This document shows, in pieces, positions 41,153 through 47,770 of a stretch of DNA of 47,770 nucleotides (position 1 is the stretch's first letter; each line of letters begins with the position of its first letter). Location of the stretch: the NCBI GenBank assembly GCA_934670115.1, contig CAKUOV010000014.1:1-47770 (forward strand), in the 5' to 3' direction. Below the pieces are notes generated by a model. The model had not been told where the DNA came from, searched no databases, and worked only from the letters and a program-made list of their open reading frames with translations. A program made the translations under genes and the position numbers. The stretch is from an uncultured Eggerthellaceae bacterium. Lineage in GTDB: Bacteria > Actinomycetota > Coriobacteriia > Coriobacteriales > Eggerthellaceae.

Positions 41153-42519
41153 GAGAAATGCCTCTCTTCAATGCAGTGGGCAACGCTCGCGGCGCCGCCG
41201 GTAACAGGAATCGTGAAATCTGCGCAGGCAGCATAGGCGGGGTATCGCTCGTCGTAGAGTTGCACGAGTTTTTCGGCGGAGTCGGAAAGTGGCCGATCGT
41301 TTGTGGGGAGCAGCTGGTCAACGGGACGGTCAATGAAATACAGCGTTCCGTTTTGACGCAGCGCCGCCACGTTTTCGGGACGAAGGATGGCGCCACCACC
41401 CGTGGAAATGATGCAACCGGTGTTTTTGCCTGCTTGGGCAATCGCTTGCGCCTCGATGGCGCGAAAGACGTCCTCACCTGCTTCGCTGATGATTTGACCA
41501 GGCGTTTTTCCGGAAATCTCACGGATTACCTGATCGGTGTCGATAAACGTGCGCCCCGTTTTTTCCGCAAGCAACGTGCCGACCGTTGTTTTTCCGCAGC
41601 CCGGCATGCCAATAAGCACAATGTTGCGTTTTTGGCGCTCAAGCTGGGCGAAGATACGGTCGCATAAAGCTGTGATCTGCGCTTTTGTGGTGGGGAAGGG
41701 CACGCCTTCGCCAGCGGCGGATGTGCTGGAAGCGAGCTCGGTGCCAGCGGCGTCATCTGCTGCAGCGGTGCGTGCGTCATCCGCGCCGTTGCCGCCAGCG
41801 GCTTCCATGAAGCGCTCTGCGGCAATGACCGCTTGCGCAACCAGCATGTAAAGTCCGCCTGACGCGGGCACGCCCAACGCGCGTCCCTGCTGCACCAATG
41901 CTGTTTCAAGCGGGTTGTAAATTGCGTCGATTATGCCTTCGAGCTGCGGAAACGCTGCAGCGTTAATTGCCCATTCGCCATTGTTGGGAAACATGCCGCT
42001 CGGCGTGGTGTTGATGATTATCTGCGCATCGGTGTGGTCGATGTAGGCTTGCGCGTATGTGATCACGTCGGTGAAGTCCGTGTCGTTTTTCACGGTGCGG
42101 CTCAGCCGAATAACGTCTGCCGCGCCCGCAGCACGTGCCATGGTGCGGGCCGTTTTGCTCGTGCCGCCCGTACCGCAGATGAGCACTTTCTTTCCGCGCA
42201 GGTCAAGGCCGAGTTTTTCGACAAGCGCTTGCATTCCCGCCAAGTCGGTGTTGTGGCCGCAAAGTTTTCCGTTGCGGTTGACAATGCAGTTGACTGCGCC
42301 AATCTCGGTAGCAAGCGGGTCGATCTCGTCCAGATACGGTATGACGTCTTGCTTGTAGGGGATGGTCACGTTGATACCGCGGAAGGCGCGCGCCTCCATG
42401 AACGCGGGGAAATCCGCTGCTTCCAGCGGGTGCAGCTCGTAGCGATACCAGCCCAAGCTCTCGTGAATTTCTTGGGAGAAGCTGTGGCCCAGTGGCATGC
42501 CTATCAAACCGTATTCCAT
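41149..42519 (-). CDS. aroEK: Shikimate dehydrogenase / shikimate kinase fusion
   Basis: One polypeptide joins two consecutive-in-pathway enzymes. The N-terminal ~240 residues are shikimate dehydrogenase: GMPLGHSFSQ, NVTIPYK with the catalytic lysine, GHNTD and the GTGGTSKTA nucleotide loop. After an Ala/Asp/Ser-rich linker (about 243-285) the C-terminal ~170 residues are shikimate kinase: P-loop GMPGCGKTTVG, DTDQVIRE and STGGGAILR. Together they convert 3-dehydroshikimate to shikimate-3-phosphate. The start codon overlaps the aroC stop by 1 nt. Both active sites look complete, so the protein should be bifunctional. Confidence 0.93.
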   Translation of the reverse strand: MEYGLIGMPLGHSFSQEIHESLGWYRYELHPLEAADFPAFMEARAFRGINVTIPYKQDVIPYLDEIDPLATEIGAVNCIVNRNGKLCGHNTDLAGMQALVEKLGLDLRGKKVLICGTGGTSKTARTMARAAGAADVIRLSRTVKNDTDFTDVITYAQAYIDHTDAQIIINTTPSGMFPNNGEWAINAAAFPQLEGIIDAIYNPLETALVQQGRALGVPASGGLYMLVAQAVIAAERFMEAAGGNGADDARTAAADDAAGTELASSTSAAGEGVPFPTTKAQITALCDRIFAQLERQKRNIVLIGMPGCGKTTVGTLLAEKTGRTFIDTDQVIREISGKTPGQIISEAGEDVFRAIEAQAIAQAGKNTGCIISTGGGAILRPENVAALRQNGTLYFIDRPVDQLLPTNDRPLSDSAEKLVQLYDERYPAYAACADFTIPVTGGAASVAHCIEERHFS

Positions 42520-43697
42520 TATTGTCCCTGTTCAGAGTTGTGTTCGGTGCTGTTCTCTTCGCTCTCTGCCGCCGTCGCTTCGTACGCTTCGCCCGGCGCA
42601 AGCCAATCGGTGCCGTAGCGCAGCGCCAACGCGTCGCACAAAACAAGCGCCACCACGCTATCAACCACCACGCGCGCGCGATGAATGATGGCGGGGTCGT
42701 GACGTCCCTGAATCTGCAGCGTGGCATTTTCTCCAGCCAGGAAATCGACCGTTTCTTGCGGCTGGAAGATGCTCGGCGTGGGTTTCACGGCGCAGCGGAA
42801 CTGCAGCGGCATGCCGTTCGAGATGCCGCCGTTGATGCCACCATTGTTGTTCGTTTTCGTGATTATGCGGCCGTCATTTGCCATGCGAAACGCATCGTTG
42901 AAGCGGCTTCCCGTGCTGCAGGCCAGGTCAAAGCCGGCACCGAACTCCACGCCCTTTACGGCGGGAATGCTGAACAGCCCATGGGAAAGCAAGCTTTCAA
43001 GCGAGTCGAACCACGGCTCGCCCACGCCTGCCGGCATGCCGACCACAGCTGTTTCCAAAACGCCGCCCACGCTGTCGTGCGCGGCGGCTGCCGCTTCGAT
43101 CTCTTCTTTCATCCGCATCGCTGCAGTATCGTTGATGGTAGCGAAAATGCGCTGGTCAAGGTCAAGAAGTTGCTGTTTGAGCATGTTGACGTCGGTTGCA
43201 AATGCGTCATCGTGAACTGTCCCGCATTGCGCAATGTGCGTGCCCACGAAAATGCCGCGCGTCTGAAGCGCTTGCAGGCAAACGGCTCCAGCGGCCACCA
43301 ACGGCGCAGTCACGCGTCCGCTGAAATGCCCGCCGCCGCGATAATCTTCGAAGCCGTGATACTTCGCAAACGCGGTGTAATCGGCGTGCCCCGGACGTGC
43401 CAGCGCGCGCGTTGCCGCGTAATCCTTGCTGTGCTGGCTTGTGTTGGGAATCAGAATGGTCAGTGGCGTGCCAGTGGTCTTCCCCTGGAAAACACCGCTG
43501 ACAATGCGGAAGGGGTCAGTCTCTTGCCGCGCCGTGGAAATGCGGCCGCTGGGTCGGCGCAAGTCGAGCTGATGCGCGATAAACGCCTGGTCAACAGGGA
43601 TTCCGGGTGCCAGCCCGTCCAGTACGGCGCCCAGCTCGGCACCATGGCTTTCGCCAAACAACGTGATGGACACGCTGTTGCCAAACGTGTTTTTCAT
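42519..43697 (-). CDS. aroC: Chorismate synthase
   Basis: AroC makes chorismate from EPSP with reduced FMN. The sequence has GNSVSITLFGESHG at the N-terminus, RPGHADYTAFAKY, the DYRGGGHFSGRVTA motif and GINGGISNGMPL, all diagnostic. It has 392 residues; the last ~20 (EENSTEHNSEQGQ-like) are a polar tail outside the core. It is placed between aroB and aroEK with a 1-nt overlap on one side and a 6-nt gap on the other. Confidence 0.95.
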   Translation of the reverse strand: MKNTFGNSVSITLFGESHGAELGAVLDGLAPGIPVDQAFIAHQLDLRRPSGRISTARQETDPFRIVSGVFQGKTTGTPLTILIPNTSQHSKDYAATRALARPGHADYTAFAKYHGFEDYRGGGHFSGRVTAPLVAAGAVCLQALQTRGIFVGTHIAQCGTVHDDAFATDVNMLKQQLLDLDQRIFATINDTAAMRMKEEIEAAAAAHDSVGGVLETAVVGMPAGVGEPWFDSLESLLSHGLFSIPAVKGVEFGAGFDLACSTGSRFNDAFRMANDGRIITKTNNNGGINGGISNGMPLQFRCAVKPTPSIFQPQETVDFLAGENATLQIQGRHDPAIIHRARVVVDSVVALVLCDALALRYGTDWLAPGEAYEATAAESEENSTEHNSEQGQ

Positions 43698-43703
43698 GGG
43701 GCT

Positions 43704-45047
43704 TTACGCCTCCTTCTTTTGGATGAGCGGCAGCAGTTTGCCCAGCGCTTCGGCGGTTGTTTGCTCTATAGTATACGTTCCGATTTCGGGGACGGTGATG
43801 ATCGTTACCCCTGATTGACTGCTCTTTTTATCGTGCTTGATTGCTTGCGTTACCGCGACGGCGTCAAACGCACGTGTTGCGGGCAATCCTAAAGCGCGTA
43901 AGACAGGGATAAGACGCGCACGCACGGAGGCAGCGCACAGCGGGATCATTCCCAGCGCAATGCATTCGCCGTGGTAGAGGCCCTGTTCGCGACCGTCGGT
44001 GGGGGCGAAGGCGGTGTCGCTGGCAGATGCGGAAGTATCCGTGTTCGGTTCGCCGTAGAGCGCTTGCTCGTAGGACTCAACGCCGTGGCCAATGGTGTGA
44101 CCAAAGTTCAGGATCTTGCGCAATCCTGCTTCGCATTCGTCCTGTTCAACAACGTATTTCTTCACGCGAAGGGATCGCTCGATGATGGTTTCCAGCTGCG
44201 GTTCAAGCGCTGCGTACACGGCATCTGTGCAGCTTGCGGCGCCGTTTGCGCTGCAAGCCGGCGTATCCGCCGCAGTCGTGCCCGCGCTTGCGCTCAGGGC
44301 GGCATCGCACGGCGCGCCTGTGCCGGCCTTACCCGCCCCTTTGCTTGCGACCGCTTCGGGGCTTGTGGCGCCGTCCGCCGCGCCCGCACCGGTCGTGTCC
44401 TCCGCTTCTGCATCCGTACTCGTCCCCGACGCGCCGGCGGTAAAGCCGCCCGCGGCAGCTGCTTTCTCAAACAGCCCAAACAGCTGCGCATCGGAGGTCA
44501 GTGACATTTTCACGGCTTCTGCGAGCCCGTTCGCAATTTGGCGACGTGGCAGCGTATGTAGCACGTCCAAGTCAATAAGCACTTTTTTCGGCTGATAAAA
44601 CGCGCCCACCATATTTTTGTATCCGCCCAGGTTAATGGCTGTTTTTCCGCCAATGGAGCTATCGACCTGCGCAAGCACCGTGGTGGGGATGTTGTAGAAA
44701 TCAACGCCGCGCATGTAGCTTGCGGCAACGAATCCCGCAAGATCGCCCACAATGCCGCCACCCACGGCAACCACGCAGTCGCCGCGCGTGAACTGCGCTT
44801 CAATCATGGTTTGCAGCAGCCTGCCAAACACTTCCAGACTTTTGCTTTGCTCGCCTTGCGCCACAATCGCCAGGTGCGCTTCGGTGCATTGATCGGCCAC
44901 GGCGTGAGCGTACTCCAGCGGCACGCCGCTATCGGTAACAACCAGCACTTTGCGGTCAAGGTTACACAGCGTGCCCGCCTTTGCCAGACAGCCGCGCTCA
45001 ATCACAATGTCGTAGGCGCGCTCGCCCAGACCAACGTTGAGAATCAT
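43704..45047 (-). CDS. aroB: 3-dehydroquinate synthase with large low-complexity insertion
   Basis: AroB cyclises DAHP to 3-dehydroquinate using NAD and a divalent metal. Conserved segments: GGGIVGDLAGFVAASYMRG, PTTVLAQVDSSIGGKTAIN, NGLAEAVKMSL and the metal-binding NFGHTIGHGVES (in parts). Between FEKAAAA and VYAALEPQLE about 80 residues of Ala/Gly/Thr/Ser with four cysteines are inserted (near residues 205-285); a second, shorter one lies near YGEPNTDTSASASD. The total of 447 residues compares with about 360 in the family. The active-site motifs are undisturbed, so function is likely kept. Overlaps pheA by 4 nt. Confidence 0.93.
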   Translation of the reverse strand: MILNVGLGERAYDIVIERGCLAKAGTLCNLDRKVLVVTDSGVPLEYAHAVADQCTEAHLAIVAQGEQSKSLEVFGRLLQTMIEAQFTRGDCVVAVGGGIVGDLAGFVAASYMRGVDFYNIPTTVLAQVDSSIGGKTAINLGGYKNMVGAFYQPKKVLIDLDVLHTLPRRQIANGLAEAVKMSLTSDAQLFGLFEKAAAAGGFTAGASGTSTDAEAEDTTGAGAADGATSPEAVASKGAGKAGTGAPCDAALSASAGTTAADTPACSANGAASCTDAVYAALEPQLETIIERSLRVKKYVVEQDECEAGLRKILNFGHTIGHGVESYEQALYGEPNTDTSASASDTAFAPTDGREQGLYHGECIALGMIPLCAASVRARLIPVLRALGLPATRAFDAVAVTQAIKHDKKSSQSGVTIITVPEIGTYTIEQTTAEALGKLLPLIQKKEA

Positions 45048-46147
45048 TCGTTGTCCTCCAGGGGAACTTCCATGTTGTAATGGCCGATAATCTTAATCTG
45101 CGAGCAGTGTTCCTGCAGCTCAGAGAGCATGTTCTTACCCGTTTCGGACGACTCGTCGCCTTCTGCTTCCACGTAAAAGTAGTACTGCCACGGTTTGTTT
45201 TTCAGCGGATGGCTGCGTAGCGTGGTCATGTTGAATCCGTGGCGTGCAATCACGTTGATGGCGTTGGCCAGTGCGCCGGCTTCGTTATTCACGGCGAACA
45301 GCATCATAAACGTGCTGTTCGTGCGGGCACGCGAGGGGTTTTCGCAGCGCGAGAACACGGCGAAACGGGTGGTGTTCAGCAGACTCTTGTTTATGCCGCG
45401 TTCGATGACTTCCAGGCCATACAAGTTGGACGTTTCGGCGCTGGCGATAGCGGCCACGCTGGGGTCGCCCGCTTGGGCAACGGCGGCAGCGGCGCGCGCC
45501 GTGTTCACGGCGTCTTCCGTGGCAAAACCGTGCTCCTTGATGTAGGGCATGCATTGCGCAAGCGCCTGCGGATGGCTGATCACCTTACGCACGTCGGCCA
45601 CGCTTGTGCCAGGAAGTCCCAGCAAATTCTGCAAGATGCGCAACGTATACACGCCGTTGACGTGCAGCGATCCGCTAAACATCAGGTCAACCACCTGGCT
45701 CACTTCGCCGGCATAGCTGTTTTCGATGGGCAGCACGGCGCAATCGCAATCGCCCGACACCACGGCGTCGTAAGCCTCCTGGAAGTTCAAAAAGCCCACA
45801 ATCTGTTCTTCGGGGAAAATGCGGCGGGCGGCAATGTTCGCGAACGCGCCCTCTACGCCGCTGTACGCAATGCGCATGCCCTGCAAAAGCTGGCGCTGGT
45901 ACACCTTGGAGATATCCAGCATGCTGTGTTGCAGGTCAACGTAGTAGCTGCGGATAACGGGGTCGGTCACGTGTTTCGCGTGCTCGGCCGATGCGTTCTC
46001 TTCGCGCGCGACGTCTTCAATGGGCAGGCCGTTTGCTTGCTTGTAGAGCGCAACGTCTTCAATTTCGCGCATGCGCGCCTCGAAAAGCTGCGCAATTTGG
46101 GTGTCAATGGCGTCGATATTCGCCCGTGCTTCTTCCAAGGACTTCAT
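45044..46147 (-). CDS. pheA: Chorismate mutase / prephenate dehydratase (P-protein)
   Basis: The bifunctional enzyme converts chorismate to prephenate and then to phenylpyruvate. Residues ~1-90 are an AroQ-type chorismate mutase (IDAIDTQIAQLFEARM), ~93-270 the prephenate dehydratase (YSGVEGAFANIAA, PIENSYAGEV, TTRFAVFS), and the C-terminal ~80 an ACT domain (NEAGALANAINVIARHGFNMTTLRSHP, in parts) that should bind phenylalanine and inhibit. It is the first gene of the minus-strand aromatic operon. On the minus strand a perfect TATAAT (46239-46244 in plus coordinates) lies about 92 nt upstream. Confidence 0.95.
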   Translation of the reverse strand: MKSLEEARANIDAIDTQIAQLFEARMREIEDVALYKQANGLPIEDVAREENASAEHAKHVTDPVIRSYYVDLQHSMLDISKVYQRQLLQGMRIAYSGVEGAFANIAARRIFPEEQIVGFLNFQEAYDAVVSGDCDCAVLPIENSYAGEVSQVVDLMFSGSLHVNGVYTLRILQNLLGLPGTSVADVRKVISHPQALAQCMPYIKEHGFATEDAVNTARAAAAVAQAGDPSVAAIASAETSNLYGLEVIERGINKSLLNTTRFAVFSRCENPSRARTNSTFMMLFAVNNEAGALANAINVIARHGFNMTTLRSHPLKNKPWQYYFYVEAEGDESSETGKNMLSELQEHCSQIKIIGHYNMEVPLEDNE

Positions 46148-46238
46148 ATGCTTATTCTCGCTTCAGTACCAGTCGTTCGTTTTATTTCCTGCATTTTCGT
46201 GCATTTTCACATGAAATTGCTCGGGTTTTTCCACTTTT

Positions 46239-46244
46239 ATTATA
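46239..46244 (-). promoter_or_regulatory. Putative -10 box of the pheA-aro operon
   Basis: A perfect TATAAT on the minus strand is followed by an ~85-nt leader before pheA. No convincing -35 at 16-18 nt, leader peptide or T-box was found. The 46148-46565 gap also serves the divergent lipoprotein gene and holds no other gene. Confidence 0.45.
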
Positions 46245-46565
46245 ACGGACACAATATGCGAAGCTGTGCGGGCGACGTGCTGTTTCGTTGCTTGCTTCTC
46301 TTTTCGGGCAAGGGGTGCCGCGTTTGTGCGGAAGGCGAAGCATGCAGGTGGCGATGGTACGGTGGCGGCGCATGATGCTCCCCGGAGGTGGGAAGCGTTG
46401 GAGCCTTTTGTAATGCGCCTCAATTTCGGCTCTGTTGTGGTTTTTTCAGGAGGCGATGCTTTGTGCTCATACGCCTTTCGCAACGTGACCTATCATAGCG
46501 ACACATACGAAAGCACTACGGCATTGCGGGGGAGCGAAGCCTACATGAACCACAAGGTGAAACAT

Positions 46566-46985
46566 ATGGGAAAGGCAAAGATTGCGCTGGTTGCGCTGTG
46601 TGCCGCTGTTCTTGCGGTTGCACTTACGGCGTGCGCGGGTTGTTCGGCGAATACGGCGGGCAAAATCGCCGGTACGTATGATCTGTACGAGATACAAGGC
46701 TCGAATGGCACAACCCATGAAGAGATTGCCCAGTTGGAGAAATCGGGCTTCAGCTTGTTCATCAATCTGGACGAGGATAAAACGTTTCACCTGATCATGG
46801 TTGGCATGGATAACGATGGCACGTGGGAGTGTACCGATGGAAACACCATCACGTTCAAGCCGAATCAAAAGACGCTGGGCATGACGAACGCCACTATTGA
46901 AGATGGCAAGATCACCATGACGCTTCTGGGCGAGCCGACCGTTTTCGCCAAGGGCAAAGATAAAAAGGTCGAGGATTACCTGTAA
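46566..46985 (+). CDS. Small lipoprotein of unknown function
   Basis: The protein has a short lipoprotein signal (MGKAKIALVALCAAVLAVALTAC) with the lipobox LTAC, and a mature part of about 115 residues with beta-rich, regularly spaced segments: GTYDLYEIQG, LFINLDEDKTFHLIMVG, GTWECTDGNTITFKP and ATIEDGKITMTLLG. Such a pattern occurs in small lipocalin-like beta-barrel lipoproteins of anaerobes, but I do not recognise the family. ATG 46566 has AAGGTG 6 nt before it; ATG 46545 (MNHKVKH) is possible too with GGGGGAG at 10 nt. It is divergent from pheA and monocistronic as far as can be seen. Confidence 0.75.
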   Translation: MGKAKIALVALCAAVLAVALTACAGCSANTAGKIAGTYDLYEIQGSNGTTHEEIAQLEKSGFSLFINLDEDKTFHLIMVGMDNDGTWECTDGNTITFKPNQKTLGMTNATIEDGKITMTLLGEPTVFAKGKDKKVEDYL

Positions 46986-47062
46986 GCGCGCATAGCTCGT
47001 GCGCCGCGCAGGTGGGCGCAAGGCGCGCTGTTTGCCGCGACTGTTTCTGCGTCTGTTTGCGC

Positions 47063-47068
47063 TATACT
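47063..47068 (+). promoter_or_regulatory. Putative -10 box of tlyA
   Basis: TATACT ends 8 nt before the tlyA ATG, so transcription would start at or next to the start codon, giving a leaderless mRNA. The -35 region is weak (CTGTTT at 47041-47046). Confidence 0.4.
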
Positions 47069-47075
47069 GGGCATC

Positions 47076-47770
47076 ATGAAAAAGCCGAAAAAAATACGAT
47101 TGGACGAACTGCTGGTTGAGCTGGGGTATTTCCCCGATACCGCAGCCGCTTTGCGTGCGGTACTGGCTCACGAGGTGCGCGTGGACGATGTGTATGCCAC
47201 GAGTGCCGCCATCAAGGTGCTGCCCTCCGCCGACATTTTCGTGCGCGGCGCGAAGCGGTATGTCTCGCGCGGCGGCCACAAGCTGCAAACGGCCCTGGAT
47301 GCGTTTGTGCAGGACGTGACTGGTTGCAAGTGCATTGACGTGGGCAGTTCCACGGGCGGTTTCACCGATTGCCTGCTGCAGGCGGGCGCGGCAAGCGTTG
47401 CCTGCGTGGACGTGAATTACGGGCAGCTTGCTATGAAGCTGCGTCAAGACGCGCGCGTTACGGCGTTCGAGCGCACGAACATCCGCACGGCCGATCCCGC
47501 TGAGCTGGGCGCTCCCTTCGACATCATTGTTGCGGATCTGAGCTTTATCGGTTTGGCGCAACTCGCTCCTGTTTTCGCATCGTTAGGCCAGGTAGGAAGC
47601 GTGTTTTTGGGGCTCATCAAGCCGCAGTTCGAAAGCGCGGCCGATGAGAGTGATCACGGTATTGTTCGCGATGAATCCGTGCGTCAACGGGTGATTGGCG
47701 AAGTGGAGCAGGCTCTGCGTGATGCGGGCTTTCAGGTGACCGGCGTGGTGGAAAGCGCCATCACCGGCGC
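47076..47770 (+). CDS. tlyA: TlyA-family rRNA 2'-O-methyltransferase (runs off the window)
   Basis: The gene is open to the end of the window (about 231 codons). Residues 1-60 are an S4 RNA-binding domain (RLDELLVELGYFPD...ALRAVLAHEVRVDD, then RYVSRGGHKLQTALDAF). The methyltransferase domain follows with the SAM-binding CIDVGSSTGGFTDCLLQAGA, DVNYGQLAMKLRQD, VADLSFIGL and LIKPQFE. TlyA methylates cytidines in 16S and 23S rRNA and affects capreomycin sensitivity in mycobacteria. The C-terminal ~35-40 residues are missing because of the window edge. Confidence 0.93.
   Translation, partial: MKKPKKIRLDELLVELGYFPDTAAALRAVLAHEVRVDDVYATSAAIKVLPSADIFVRGAKRYVSRGGHKLQTALDAFVQDVTGCKCIDVGSSTGGFTDCLLQAGAASVACVDVNYGQLAMKLRQDARVTAFERTNIRTADPAELGAPFDIIVADLSFIGLAQLAPVFASLGQVGSVFLGLIKPQFESAADESDHGIVRDESVRQRVIGEVEQALRDAGFQVTGVVESAITG

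Noticed and set aside
42492..43814. 440-residue open frame antisense to aroC
   Set aside because: Same reasoning: no family features and complete overlap with an unmistakable chorismate synthase.
45239..46375. 378-residue open frame antisense to pheA
   Set aside because: No domain and no translation signal; pheA with all three domains is on the other strand.
1..47770. CRISPR array
   Set aside because: No series of regularly spaced short direct repeats was seen; the intergenic repeats are dispersed and palindromic.

Overview
The window looks like a chromosomal segment of a GC-rich anaerobic actinobacterium of the Coriobacteriia, most likely family Eggerthellaceae. This is inferred from three things: a membrane-spanning LuxR-type regulator beside a Tat-exported molybdopterin oxidoreductase, many GTG/TTG starts, and the style of the redox island. 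Genus cannot be assigned from the sequence alone. No tRNA, rRNA, CRISPR array, transposase or phage gene was seen.

Layout. (1) 1-6184: a structured repeat, then a minus-strand two-component system (response regulator, histidine kinase), divergent from a three-gene operon of a VTC-domain protein, a DUF4956 membrane protein and a beta-helical carbohydrate-binding lipoprotein. (2) 6651-8285: single-chain iron-sulfur L-serine ammonia-lyase with an ACT domain. (3) 9052-23071: a cell-surface polysaccharide locus with rmlA and rmlB but no rmlC or rmlD, a sugar aminotransferase, an initiating sugar-phosphate transferase, three ATP-grasp enzymes, an ornithine cyclodeaminase-family dehydrogenase, one family 2 glycosyltransferase, a polymerase/ligase, a flippase and a Wzz-like protein with a degenerate kinase domain. 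(4) 23931-36790: an anaerobic respiration island with an acidic winged-helix-like protein, a TorD-like chaperone, NapG-like and NapH-like proteins, a UvrD/AddB-like ATPase, a polyferredoxin, the LuxR-type regulator, and a molybdopterin enzyme with its FeS subunit and membrane anchor. (5) 37100-46147: a minus-strand run pheA-aroB-aroC-aroEK-aroQ-aroA-tyrA and then aroF, giving the shikimate pathway plus the Phe and Tyr branches. (6) 46566-47770: a small lipoprotein and the start of tlyA.

The most unusual feature is a family of modular, structured intergenic repeats. A 33-bp palindrome (11-nt arms, 11-nt loop) lies 1-25 nt after the stop codons of four operon-terminal genes, always in the same orientation relative to the gene. 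Two intergenic regions (8288-8932 and 23073-23713) carry nearly the same ~640-bp element: a forward 33-mer, a nested hairpin, a long-range hairpin, a conserved arm and an inverted 33-mer. A third long-range hairpin is at the start of the window. The stems differ in sequence between copies yet stay complementary, which points to selection on structure. No protein is encoded in the elements.

Working together: RmlA and RmlB make dTDP-4-keto-6-deoxyglucose, which the aminotransferase probably converts to an amino-dideoxy sugar; the ATP-grasp enzymes could then attach an amino acid or similar carboxylate. The redox island probably sends quinol electrons to a periplasmic molybdoenzyme of unknown substrate under control of the membrane LuxR protein. 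Several core enzymes carry Ala/Gly/Thr-rich insertions of 30-80 residues, an unusual trait of this genome.
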